The notes beneath the pieces are model-generated. The model made no database searches and had not been told where the DNA came from. It was given only the letters and a program-made list of their open reading frames with translations. A stretch of 64,000 bases of DNA from Bacteroidaceae bacterium. GTDB lineage: Bacteria > Bacteroidota > Bacteroidia > Bacteroidales > Bacteroidaceae. Where the stretch lies: contig JAFYOS010000008.1 in NCBI GenBank assembly GCA_017560125.1, positions 54,141 to 118,140 on the forward strand, in the 5' to 3' direction. The first letter of the stretch is position 1. Each line of letters begins with the position of its first letter. Both the position numbers and the translations under genes were made by a program. Shown one piece after another: positions 25,835 through 35,600 of this stretch.

Positions 25835-26424
25835 AACAATTCGGGTATCTGTTTCAATTCGTTGTATAATCGCTGTACGGGCAGGCCCATCACATTGAAG
25901 TAGGAGCCTTCGATGTTCTCCATACCTATGTAGCCTATCCACTCCTGCGCGCCATAGGCGCCGGCCTTGTCCATGGGCTTGTACTTGGTTACGTAGTGCT
26001 CTATCTCGGCTTCGTCGAGGGTGGCAAACGTAACATTGGAACATGCCACGAAACAGCGCTGCACCGATGCGGTGGTGATGGTTACGCCTGTAAAGACGTT
26101 GTGTGTCTTGCCCGACATTTCGCGCAACATGCGGCGTGCATCGTCGGCATCCTTGGGCTTGCCCAATGCCCTACCCTGCAACCACACTATGGTGTCGGCG
26201 GTAATCACCAGTTCGTCGGGACTCATGAAGGGGCGATAGGCGTCGGCCTTCTTCTTGGATATATACAGCGGTATGTCGCCACCCTGCAATTCGGCGGGAA
26301 AACTCTCATCTACATCGGGAAGGGCACGCACTTCGAATAGAACATCCAACCCGTTCATTAGTTCACGACGGCGGGGTGAGGCCGAGGCAAGAATTACCTT
26401 ATATTTTTTTATATTATCAAGCAT
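25831..26424 (-). CDS. maf: Maf-like nucleotide pyrophosphatase
   Basis: A 197-residue protein with the Maf/Ham1-like motif ILASASPRRRELM at residue 11, the DESF acidic site near 38, ITADTIVWLQGRALGKPKD near 75 and FTGVTI near 107. It hydrolyses non-canonical or dTTP/UTP-type nucleoside triphosphates (house-cleaning). Start at ATG 26424 (MLDNIKKYK); longer frames run into the kdsC-like gene. It is translationally coupled to cysK downstream. Confidence 0.92.
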   Translation of the reverse strand: MLDNIKKYKVILASASPRRRELMNGLDVLFEVRALPDVDESFPAELQGGDIPLYISKKKADAYRPFMSPDELVITADTIVWLQGRALGKPKDADDARRMLREMSGKTHNVFTGVTITTASVQRCFVACSNVTFATLDEAEIEHYVTKYKPMDKAGAYGAQEWIGYIGMENIEGSYFNVMGLPVQRLYNELKQIPELL

Positions 26425-26438
26425 AGTCACTCTATCTG

Positions 26439-26957
26439 TTACCATCCGAAGGCATTTGCCTCGTCCATCCATTTGCCTTGGGCTCGCATGATCTGTTCGA
26501 TGACCTCGCGTCCACATCCCTCACCGCCCTTGACGGGTGAGATATATTTTGCAATGCCCTTAATGTCGATTGAGGCGTCGGCCGGGCAGCAGGGAAGGCC
26601 GCACATCTGCATCACCTCGTAGTCGGGGATGTCGTCGCCCATATACATAACCTCTTCGGGGGCGAGCTCGTACATGTAGAGGAATTCCTCGAAGATATCT
26701 TTCTTTATAGAGGCGCCTGTATAGACGTCGGTGATGCCGAGGCCGCGGTAACGCACCTTGACTGCTTCGGTCTTGGCGCCGGTGATTATTGCCACACGGT
26801 AACCGGCCTTCACCGCCAACTGCAGGGCGTAACCGTCCTTGATATTCACCGTACGCATGGGCTCACCGGTGGGATACATGGGAATGGTCTCTTTGCTCAG
26901 AACGCCATCGACGTCGAACACCAGTGCTTTTATTTTTGTAAGGTCGTAGTTTATCAT
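26439..26957 (-). CDS. kdsC: KdsC-like 3-deoxy-manno-octulosonate-8-phosphate phosphatase
   Basis: A 172-residue HAD phosphatase without a large cap. Motif I is FDVDGVLS (Asp15, Asp17), motif II is ITGAKTEAV, and motif IV is YMGDDIPD. The segment between ([20 protein letters not shown]) is typical of the C0-type KdsC/YrbI group. It removes phosphate from Kdo-8-P in lipopolysaccharide core synthesis. Lies 14 nt before maf and 1 nt after the DUF2520 gene on the minus strand. Confidence 0.88.
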   Translation of the reverse strand: MINYDLTKIKALVFDVDGVLSKETIPMYPTGEPMRTVNIKDGYALQLAVKAGYRVAIITGAKTEAVKVRYRGLGITDVYTGASIKKDIFEEFLYMYELAPEEVMYMGDDIPDYEVMQMCGLPCCPADASIDIKGIAKYISPVKGGEGCGREVIEQIMRAQGKWMDEANAFGW

Positions 26958-26958
26958 T

Positions 26959-27762
26959 TCAATCTTTTTTTATGTTCATAGCTTTCTGCCGTATGTATCG
27001 GCTCACAATGTCATACACCTCGCTGTGGGGCTCGGAAAGCATCGCACGCTGACGATTCATGATGGTTGCATCGCCCCTGCGTGCCGGGCCTGTCTGTGCC
27101 TCGTCGGGCGACAGGGTGTGCAGCTTGGCGGCTGTCTCGTCTATCAGCGGGAGCATCACTTCGAATGGTAACCCGTTGCCTTGCAACAGCTCGGCTGCCA
27201 TGCCATACATGGCGTTGGCGAAATTGCAGGCAAAGACCGCCGCTATGTGCAGATAGGCGCGTTGCTCGCTCGTCGCTCTATAGGCCATGGGGGTCAGCAG
27301 GGAGGCCAAACGCATGAGCCTGTCGCAGTGATCATCGCTACACCCCTCGACAAAAATTCCCAATCGCGAGAAATCGACCTCCTTCGCCTTACTGAAGGTC
27401 TGCATGGGGTAAAAGACGCCATAGTGACGGGCGCCGGCCTCGGCCCACACATTCATCGGCACGCTACCGGCCGTATGCACTACCAAAGCATCGGGGTAAC
27501 GGGCAGCGACAAGGCGCGCCACCTGTGGCAGAGCATCGTCGGCTACAGCCGTTACAACAAGGTCGGCATCGGGCAACGAACCGATATCGGTGGCGGCACT
27601 GCATTGCAAAAGCGACGAAAGCGCAACTGCCGATTCCTCGCTACGGCTCCACACTGCCAAGGGGCGAATACCCACCTTGCACAGTGCCTTGCCCAGACAG
27701 GTGGCGAGGTTACCTGCTCCGACTATTACTATTCTGCTATTTTCCACCGAATTGTCCCACAT
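26959..27762 (-). CDS. Rossmann-fold/DUF2520 oxidoreductase-like protein
   Basis: A 267-residue protein. Residues 9-22 carry the dinucleotide-binding [15 protein letters not shown] region like NADP-dependent F420 or ketopantoate reductases follows ([31 protein letters not shown]), and the C-terminal helices match DUF2520 ([16 protein letters not shown]). The physiological substrate is unknown. Start at ATG 27762 overlaps the end of the nitroreductase gene by 26 nt; a longer frame exists but begins deep inside that gene. Confidence 0.85.
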   Translation of the reverse strand: MWDNSVENSRIVIVGAGNLATCLGKALCKVGIRPLAVWSRSEESAVALSSLLQCSAATDIGSLPDADLVVTAVADDALPQVARLVAARYPDALVVHTAGSVPMNVWAEAGARHYGVFYPMQTFSKAKEVDFSRLGIFVEGCSDDHCDRLMRLASLLTPMAYRATSEQRAYLHIAAVFACNFANAMYGMAAELLQGNGLPFEVMLPLIDETAAKLHTLSPDEAQTGPARRGDATIMNRQRAMLSEPHSEVYDIVSRYIRQKAMNIKKD

Positions 27763-28273
27763 GGATTTTTTCCCACTGCATGCGCTCCTCGTCGAAAGGC
27801 TTGCTCTCGCGCTCTTTGTAACCGATGGCCACAACCGAGAGCACTGCGTAGTTTTCGGGGATGGCAAGCAGGCGTTTCACATTCTCGTCGGCCGAAACAC
27901 CGTCGGCATCGAAGCGCTTGCGCACCTGCACCCAGCAACTGCCAAGGCCTAGTTCCTCGGCCATCAGCTGTATGAGGATGGTAGCAATGGAGCAATCCTC
28001 TACCCATACATCGCTCTTTGTGGTGTCGCCGATAACCACAACGGCCATGGCTGCACCCTCGAGCAGGGCAGCACCCGCAGCCTTGCACATCGACAGCTGG
28101 CGAAGCATCTCCTTGTCCTCGACCATGATGAATTCCCAGGGGTTTATGCGATGGCCCGAAGGCGACATCAAAGCCGCTTTCATCAGGTCGCACACTTTAT
28201 TTTCATCGACGGGCTGCTCGGTAAATCGACGGCAGCTGCGTCTGTTCTTCAACAATTCAAGAAAATTTTCCAT
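27737..28273 (-). CDS. Nitroreductase-family flavoprotein
   Basis: A 178-residue FMN enzyme. The N-terminal NRRSCRRFTEQPV binds FMN phosphate, ALMSPSGHRINPWEFIMV follows near residue 34, and LGSCWVQVRKR lies near 110 with an AIGYKERE end. Family members reduce quinones or nitro compounds with NAD(P)H; the true substrate is unknown. It is the first gene of the apparent minus-strand operon with DUF2520, kdsC, maf, cysK and the serine acetyltransferase. Confidence 0.9.
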   Translation of the reverse strand: MENFLELLKNRRSCRRFTEQPVDENKVCDLMKAALMSPSGHRINPWEFIMVEDKEMLRQLSMCKAAGAALLEGAAMAVVVIGDTTKSDVWVEDCSIATILIQLMAEELGLGSCWVQVRKRFDADGVSADENVKRLLAIPENYAVLSVVAIGYKERESKPFDEERMQWEKIHVGQFGGK

Positions 28274-28315
28274 ATAGCGGAACTATTTAAATTTCTACAT
28301 TATATTTCGAAACCA

Positions 28316-28323
28316 CAAATTTA
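28316..28323 (-). promoter_or_regulatory. Promoter of nitroreductase-cysK operon
   Basis: On the minus strand the -7 element reads TAAATTTG, with a TTTG at 28344-28347 and a 20-nt spacer; it lies 42 nt before the start codon. Confidence 0.65.
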
Positions 28324-28396
28324 TAACAAAGCAGGCAAAAAGGCAAACCAAAAAACAAAAAGAAAATCATTTACGTTTATATGTCTGAACAAAAAA

Positions 28397-28594
28397 ATGA
28401 CGACTATGGCCGAACATCGACAGCAAGGCAGAATATATAAGGTAAAATCGGTGAGAATGGTACGCATTACGGTTTTCACAAACCTGTCGCCAAGGCTATG
28501 CGACGCCGAGTACCGTTTCTGCCGCGAAATATTCCGCGAGCACCCCTGCCTGCATCGCAACAAAAGAGCGACTCCCCTATTCCCCGAATTCTGA
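28397..28594 (+). CDS. Hypothetical 65-residue basic protein
   Basis: A short frame starting MTTMAEHRQQGRIYKVKS, rich in Arg, Lys and Cys (three Cys), without a signal peptide. I do not recognise it. Codon choice (GCC, CGC, CTG, ATA) resembles neighbouring GC-rich genes, which favours real coding over chance. A weak -7-like TACGTTTA stands at 28372. It fills most of the 403-nt gap between two divergent minus-strand units; the rest of that gap holds the nitroreductase promoter and a terminator. Confidence 0.4.
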   Translation: MTTMAEHRQQGRIYKVKSVRMVRITVFTNLSPRLCDAEYRFCREIFREHPCLHRNKRATPLFPEF

Positions 28595-28623
28595 ACCGTC
28601 GCCCGTGTAGCAACAACAAAAAA

Positions 28624-28653
28624 GAGGAGTGAACCCCCAAAGGTTCACTCCTC
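28624..28653 (-). terminator. Terminator of giant secreted protein A
   Basis: GAGGAGTGAACC (28624-28635) pairs with GGTTCACTCCTC (28642-28653); read on the minus strand a T-run follows. Confidence 0.85.
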
Positions 28654-28676
28654 GCATTTATTTATGAGTAGTTAGA

Positions 28677-31600
28677 TTACTCAACAAAGATTTTCTTGCT
28701 CTCTACTGCACCGTTAGCGTAAACTACCTTAACGATATTTACACCCTTAACAGGAGCAGGAATTGCAACACCGTCAGCAGTGTAGTATGTTGTAGAAACT
28801 ACGTCGTCACCCTCAACATTGATATCGTTGATTGATGTGCCTGCTGAGATAAGACGGAGGTTCCACAATGAGTTACCATCGCCACGCTTCCAGTAAACAA
28901 TGTGTCCTGCATTACCTGCACCATTGTTGTGGTCCTGAACGTGGAAGCACAAGTTACCATTCTCTGTGTCGTTGTACTCACCGCCACCGGGCAACCAGAT
29001 ATCGAATGCACCATTCTTGTTGAAGAGAACCATGTAGGGCTGAGGTGTATCCTGGAGGAGGAGGTGGAGACCGTACCAGCTTGTACCGCCAGCCTCTTCG
29101 GGATCGGGATGAGAAGCATACTTGTTGAACTTGGTGCTCTTGATGTAGAATGCGCTGTTAACCTCCTCGGGAGTGATGAGGCTGTCAGCAAGCCATGCTG
29201 CTACCTGAGAATCGTTTGCTGCGCTCTCGAGCTGGATGAGGAACATAGGATCGATGTCTGAGAAGTCCTCGGGAGTAGTTCTCCAACCAAGCTCGTACTC
29301 ACCACAGAACTCACCACAAGTGTGGGGTTCCATGAAGTAGATAGCCTTTCTTGTCTTCTGAACCTCGATGAATGTGCTGTTGAATGTCTCGAATACATAT
29401 GTACCCTCAACAACGGGGTTAACCTGAGCGTTCTCAACTGCTGCGATAGCGTCAGAAAGCTTAACTACGAGTGTCTTAGCCTTAGCCTCGTCGTTAGCCT
29501 CTACTGCCAACTGTGATTCAGCAAGTACCTGGGGGAATTCGCCCAAACTTGAGTAGCAACCGGGATCTGAGCTCTCTTTGAGGCCAAGACCTTCAGCAGC
29601 CTTCACAAGGTTGGTCAACCAGTATGTATTGGGGTTGTCCATTGACATGTGATAGATGTACCACTCACCCTCACCGTCCTTGTCGTTCATGTCGAGTGAA
29701 GGAACGTTGTACCAACCAAGGCCACCGCCCCAGTCCTGAGCAATTACATAAGGACAAGCTGTATCCTCGCCGTCAACCTCACGATAAGAATCCTCGACAT
29801 ACTCGTACATTACGAATGAGTAGGGAAGGTTGTCGTTGTTGTTGGGCTCAATCTTAACCTTGGCAGCCTGTGATTTGTATGTAGTTGCAGAACCGCTTGT
29901 CCAGTAGTCGGGAGCGTTAGTTCTTGCACTCTGCCAGAATTTACCGTCAGCAAGGCTCTGGATGTAGTATGTACCATCCTCGTCGCCTGTCTTGCGGATT
30001 GTGAACGCACAAGGTGACTGGAATGCACCTACGTAGCGGTTGTTGCTTGTGTAGAAACCACCCTCGGCGCCTGTACCCTCCTCGGGATCGCAGTTGAGCA
30101 TACCGTAGATAGCGTAGAAGCCATTGTCTGAGATCTCAGAGATGTCCTTAACCTGAGCACCGCGGATTGCGTTGTAGTCATCGGGGAAGGGAACTGAAAC
30201 AGGATCAACTGTCTCGCCATAGTAACCGAACACGAAGTCTGTGGGAGCATCGTCGTAGCCGTTACCACGAGCATACTGGATGTACTTGAAGCCGCTGATA
30301 GGCTCGGGAAGTACAATGTCGAGGTAAACGTACTCGCTACCGTCGTAACCGGTGTCATTGTTAGAATCCCATGCCGAGTGGAAGTGGTAGCTGTTGTTTG
30401 TATTGTTATCGCAGAGACCGGCGATACCACCTGAATTACCATCGCTAGATTTAAGAGAGTTTGTCTCGAACATATCCTCTGTCAGCTCAATCTTCTCGCC
30501 AGTGATGCTGTAGAGCTCGAACTCGTTGATACAAACGAAGGGAATAGATGTACCTGAGAAGTTACGGCCTGATTTTGTCTTGAAGACTGTGAAGCGGAGC
30601 TCTTCAACCTCCTCTGTGAGGTAGATGAAGGGAGACTCCCAACGATATACGCTGTTGGTTTTCTCACCGGGAAGACCATCCTTCTCCTGACCAAGACGGA
30701 AGGGAAGTGACTTCACGTTAGTGATCTTAGAAGCCCAGAAGCTTGCAAGGATACCCTTAATCTCCTCGATTACGTTGTCAATATCCTCGAGACCTCTGTA
30801 TGTCTCGGCAACAACATCACCGCGGTCGATAGCGTTCTGCAATGCTACGTCTGCATCCTCGGGATATGAGTTGTTAATCCAGTCGGGACCAGATGAAGTG
30901 AGGATAGAACCGTTGTTCAAAGCATCCATGATGGTTGTAACCGAGTCAACCCATGCATAAATGTTCATAGCTGCGTAGTTGGCAGTCTTAGCGCTAAGGC
31001 TTGCAGCAGTTGTGATAACAGCGGCAGCAGAAACGTTCTCGGCAGCAAGAATATCCTTAGCCTCGGCAACAGCCGCAACGAGAACATCGTACTGATCCTC
31101 AACATAGTCCTCCATCTCGCCGTAAGCAGCGATACGAGCCTCAGCCTCGTCGATAGCCTCCTGAAGCTGGTAAGCTACAGTGTTACCGTTGATGGTAGCC
31201 TTGTAAACCGAGAAGTTTGTCGCTGCAACGGCACGGGGCGCTGCCTGGATAGCAGAGTCAGTGTTCACTGTGTGCATCATACGAACATTAGCGTCCTGAC
31301 CGAGAATAACCGAGTCGTGGTGAGCTGTAAGAGTGAAGTCGCCTTCAACGCTTGCATTGGGCTTGAATGTGATAGCCTCGGCATTATTTGCGTTTGCTGT
31401 CCACTCTACGAAGTTAAAGCCACCAGTATTGGTCTTTCTGATGTAGTGGTTGTGGTTAAGATAACGTACCTTGTATGTATCCTCCTCGCCCTCAACGGGG
31501 ATAAGATAGAATACACCGAAAGCCGAGGGCTGAGCTGTAGCAAGACAGGGAGCCTCGAAGAAACCACCACCGATGTTTGTACGATCGCGATCGGGATCCT

Positions 31601-32267
31601 CCCAGTCAGCTGAGTGGCCCTCGAGTACGAAGAGTGCACCAGCCTCTTTCAAATCCTCTGTAGAAGTAATCTTCTCAACCGAGAGGTTCTGCTCGGGCAT
31701 GGGCCAGTACTCTGTACCGGGTGTAAGACCGATGTAAGTAGGCTGGTTGTGGTGGTAGCCGTTACGTGTATCCCACTCGAAACGGAACGATGTGAGGTCG
31801 TCGCGCTCAATCTGGAAATCCACATAGGGATAGTACTGATCCATAGGACCACTGCCGTAAGTGGTGTGGAAGTGTGTAGAGATGTTCTTGTCATAAAGAC
31901 CTTCCAATGAACCGTCGCCGGGGGCTACAGCATTAGAAGTGGGAGTGTAGGTTACCTCGTCGCCGTTCTCGTCGAAGATGCGGAACTCAGCGAGTGACCA
32001 GAAAGCCCAACCGGGTGACCATGTTGCACGACCGTTGAAGCCCTCGGGTGAGGGATACGATGAATTTGTGTGGCACACTGTAAGACGAAGTGTAGTAACA
32101 GCCTCATCAAATGTGTAAAGCGGCGACTTATATACATAAGTGCTCAGCTCCAATGTACCGGGAAGACCATCAGCAGAGGTAAGTGTGATGGGCCAGGTTG
32201 ACGACTGTGCCTTACCGAAAAGGGCAACAAACGCCAAGAGACAGGTTAACAATAATTTTTTTTTCAT
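28677..32267 (-). CDS. Giant secreted protein A with discoidin-like domains and C-terminal sorting-like domain
   Basis: An 1196-residue protein. Start at ATG 32267 gives a signal peptide MKKKLLLTCLLAFVALFGKA; a longer frame would put 39 residues before it and pass the promoter at 32307. Two discoidin/F5-8C-like modules are suggested near residues 90-190 and 540-690 (AEFRIFDENGDEV and NEFELYSITGEKI, followed by LYDKN and LCDNN binding loops). A helical FIVAR-like spacer lies near 366-440. The last 35 residues (KGVNIVKVVYANG to KIFVE) look like a type IX secretion/Por sorting domain. Probable cell-surface or secreted carbohydrate-binding protein. The downstream-encoded paralogue has the same layout. 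Confidence 0.75.
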   Translation of the reverse strand: MKKKLLLTCLLAFVALFGKAQSSTWPITLTSADGLPGTLELSTYVYKSPLYTFDEAVTTLRLTVCHTNSSYPSPEGFNGRATWSPGWAFWSLAEFRIFDENGDEVTYTPTSNAVAPGDGSLEGLYDKNISTHFHTTYGSGPMDQYYPYVDFQIERDDLTSFRFEWDTRNGYHHNQPTYIGLTPGTEYWPMPEQNLSVEKITSTEDLKEAGALFVLEGHSADWEDPDRDRTNIGGGFFEAPCLATAQPSAFGVFYLIPVEGEEDTYKVRYLNHNHYIRKTNTGGFNFVEWTANANNAEAITFKPNASVEGDFTLTAHHDSVILGQDANVRMMHTVNTDSAIQAAPRAVAATNFSVYKATINGNTVAYQLQEAIDEAEARIAAYGEMEDYVEDQYDVLVAAVAEAKDILAAENVSAAAVITTAASLSAKTANYAAMNIYAWVDSVTTIMDALNNGSILTSSGPDWINNSYPEDADVALQNAIDRGDVVAETYRGLEDIDNVIEEIKGILASFWASKITNVKSLPFRLGQEKDGLPGEKTNSVYRWESPFIYLTEEVEELRFTVFKTKSGRNFSGTSIPFVCINEFELYSITGEKIELTEDMFETNSLKSSDGNSGGIAGLCDNNTNNSYHFHSAWDSNNDTGYDGSEYVYLDIVLPEPISGFKYIQYARGNGYDDAPTDFVFGYYGETVDPVSVPFPDDYNAIRGAQVKDISEISDNGFYAIYGMLNCDPEEGTGAEGGFYTSNNRYVGAFQSPCAFTIRKTGDEDGTYYIQSLADGKFWQSARTNAPDYWTSGSATTYKSQAAKVKIEPNNNDNLPYSFVMYEYVEDSYREVDGEDTACPYVIAQDWGGGLGWYNVPSLDMNDKDGEGEWYIYHMSMDNPNTYWLTNLVKAAEGLGLKESSDPGCYSSLGEFPQVLAESQLAVEANDEAKAKTLVVKLSDAIAAVENAQVNPVVEGTYVFETFNSTFIEVQKTRKAIYFMEPHTCGEFCGEYELGWRTTPEDFSDIDPMFLIQLESAANDSQVAAWLADSLITPEEVNSAFYIKSTKFNKYASHPDPEEAGGTSWYGLHLLLQDTPQPYMVLFNKNGAFDIWLPGGGEYNDTENGNLCFHVQDHNNGAGNAGHIVYWKRGDGNSLWNLRLISAGTSINDINVEGDDVVSTTYYTADGVAIPAPVKGVNIVKVVYANGAVESKKIFVE

Positions 32268-32306
32268 AATAAAAATAATAAAAGGTTTATTTATTAAATT
32301 ATTTTC

Positions 32307-32314
32307 CAAAGATA
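32307..32314 (-). promoter_or_regulatory. -7 element of giant protein A
   Basis: TATCTTTG on the minus strand, 39 nt before ATG 32267. It supports the chosen start over longer frames. The -33 element is unclear. Confidence 0.65.
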
Positions 32315-32591
32315 TGCTGCACAACATTTTACAACAGCCGCAACCATCTGTAAAAACCCATCTGCAAAATGCCACGCGACACAAACGTGCACCACTTCAC
32401 AATCGTGCATATTATGGTTGCAAATTAAATAAAAAAAATCAATAGCATAAAATATTAACCGACAAAAGTTTTTCCAAAAACGACATTTAGCAGAAGGGCG
32501 CCCACCGAAGGTGCTACCTGTTACATGCAAAGCCACACCGATATACCACCATTCGACGGCATGCCGACACGCATCGTCGCAAAAAAACAGT

Positions 32592-32612
32592 GCCCGACCA
32601 TTCAGGTCGGGC
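32592..32612 (-). terminator. Terminator of giant secreted protein B
   Basis: GCCCGACC (32592-32599), ATTCA loop, GGTCGGGC (32605-32612); a T-run follows on the minus strand. Confidence 0.85.
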
Positions 32613-32632
32613 GCCGCTATCGGAATAATTTA

Positions 32633-35600
32633 TTATTTCACATATATTTTACGGCTTTTCACCACTCCATTGCGATAGACATATCTAACCACGTTCACAC
32701 CCTTTACTGGTGTCTGAAGCGCAGTGCCGGAAAGCGTATAGTATGCAACCGAAGCAACCTCGTCGCCATCGGCCACCGGAGTCCCTATCGACGTGCTGTT
32801 CGCACGTAGCAGACGCAGGTTCCAAAGGGCTGCACCACCCTCGGTAACATCATAGACCACATAGCCCACCTCTCCGGCACCATCCTGATGGTTGTAGGCA
32901 TAGATATTCCTGTTTACCGCCGAGGGGTCGTATATCTTGAACGACGCATTACCACTATATTTCACAATGAAGGGCTGCACGGGAGCCTCCGATGTAACAA
33001 GAGGCGCGTTCATCGTTTCGGCACCAGCCACATAGAGCCCCGTAGCCACATTCCTTATATAAAATGCGTTGCTTACATCCTCGCTGGACATATATCCGAA
33101 CGAGAGCCATTCGGCCACCACATCGGAGCCGGCAGCCGAAATAAATTCGAAGCAGAAGGCCGAATCCATCACCTGAGCATTCATGGGGGTATCTTCCCAG
33201 CGGTGTATATAGATATCGGAGTTCTTCTCGTCCTTCGCGCAGCTGATTGCCTTTTTTGCGCCCGAGATGACCGCGAAGCGCTCCAATGCACTTTCAATGA
33301 CATAAACGCCCGCAACCACAGGATTGGTCTGCGCCGAAGCGGCAGCCTCTATCGCCGCATCCAAACGGGCAGCCATGGCAGCGGCAGCCTCGTCGTCGCC
33401 CGCAGCCGAAACAGCCTCGGCCTCGGCAATGGTCTGCACAAAGGCCGACATATCCGCGTAACAACCAGGATCGCCGCCCACCGTGATGCCAAGTTCCTTG
33501 GCCATCGCAATTGAGGCGTCGAGCGCAAGTAGATTGCAGCTATCCACATTCACACGATAGATGTACCAGTCGCACTGCCCATCGAATTCACATTCATCGA
33601 GCGAAGCGAGAGGATTGAGCCCAAGCTCGCCACTCCAATCCTCGAATACAAGGTAGGGGTATTCACCCTCGTCGTCCGCCTCGTAAATGGCAAACGAGCC
33701 CGAGAAATTGCCCACGCCACGCGGCGCAATGGTTATCTTCGAAGCCTCGGAACGGAAATTTTTCTTCGCAAAGGTATATTCGTCCCTACCCCAATATGCA
33801 CCGCTGCTAAGGCTGCGGATATAATATTTGCCGTCGCCGGCCGATTTCAGGGTGTAAGCACACTGCGTATTGAATATAGAAGAGAGCTTCTTCGTGCCAG
33901 CATAGAAACCGCCATCGCCCGCATGGCAATTGACCTTGTCGCAGTCGTCCAGTCCGAAGATAGCATAAATGCCATCGTCGGTTATCTGCGAAACATCGCT
34001 TATCTTCTCAATCTCCGTCGCACCATATTTTTCGGCAAAGGCTACCGAGTCGGGAGCAACCTTCACACCATATTCACCAAAGATAAATCGCACAGGATTC
34101 TCCACGCCCAGCTTATAGCCCTTCTGCGCATAGCGGAAGCAATTGATGGGCTCTTTCAGCTGCACATCGATATAGAAATACTCGGGATTATCGGCATATC
34201 CATATACATCGGTGCGGTTGGCATCGAACGCGCCACGCGCAAATGTAGTCGCATCGCCATCGACAAGCGATTTCAACGACGAGCCGCCGAACGTAGTCAG
34301 CGAATTCATGGTAATCATATCCTCGCTCAAGGGTATCTTGTTGCCAAGGTTGTCATAGAGCTCAAATTCGGAAATAGATGGCACATCGTAGCCAAGGTAC
34401 CTTGTAGGGCCGTCGGTCATCACCACGGTAAAACGGAAGGATGAGCACGGCTCGCTCAGATAGTACATGGGCGATTCCCACTCATAGCCGCCATGCGAAG
34501 CAAGCTTGCCGGGAAGCTTATCGGCGGGCACACCCACCATAAAGGGAAGCTCCTCGACATATTGTATGCGCGAAGCCCAAAACGCCTGCAACGTAGCATC
34601 AAGACTGGCTATAGCCCTGTCTATCTCCGATATCTTTTCTTCGAGGGCGATGGGACACGTAGGAATGGTGAATAAATCGCAAATGACAGTAAGATAATAT
34701 TGTAGGCGCTGCTCCATATCATCGGGGAATGTACCCTTCTGCCAACTGGAAGCAGAAGAAAGCTCCAAATCGCCATTTTGCAGTCGTTCGCATACCTTAT
34801 CGAGGGAATCCACTGTAAGATAGGCATATTCAACGCTGTAAGCGGCAATCTCGCCACGCAATTGCTGTTCCAAGTCACATACCTCGCTGTATGTAGCCAA
34901 GGGATTGGCTATGCACTTCTCGGCCTTCTCTACAGCCAAAAGCAGCTCGTCATCAATGCAATCCCACACTTCGTTAAGAGCGGGGCCGAATTTGGCAAGC
35001 CTATCACGGGCATCATCGACTACAGCCTGCAAACGAGGCGCAAATGCCGCGCCACTTACATCGGCCTTGTAAAGCGTGAACACAGGACTGACGGGGGTAT
35101 CCGAGCCGCTTATAGTGCCATCGCTGCTCCTTACAGCCGTAGCCAAGCGCATATATCCGTTCTGAACGAGCAGAAGGTTTTTGTCCATCATTTTCAGCTC
35201 GAAAGTGCCATCCTCCAACAGCTCGAATGCAACCTCGGCCGCCTCATTCTTATCGGGCGTCCACGACACCTCGGCAGGGCTTGCAGAAGCGGGCTTCGCA
35301 ATATAATTGTTCAGATTGAGGTATTTCACATAATAGGTATTCTCTTTCCCATCTACAGGGATGAGCGAGAACAGGCCGAAGGGCGATGGCGCGGGCAGGG
35401 CCAGACAGGGTGCCTCGAAGAAGCCACCGCCGGGATAGGTACGGTCATACGACGAATAGTGCCACTCGGGGCTGCTTCCTTTGAGCACATACAGCGCCGA
35501 TTTATCATCGAGAGCATCCATAGCAGTGACCTGCTCTACCGTCATACTCTGCTCGGGACAAGGCATATAATCCGTACCTGGAGTGAGGCCTACATATGTG

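Larger units (their letters stand above)
32268..32632. other. Intergenic region between giant paralogues
   Basis: 365 nt without a credible gene. It holds the minus-strand promoter of protein A and, at the other end, the terminator of protein B. The middle is AT-rich and shows nothing else I can support. Confidence 0.7.
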
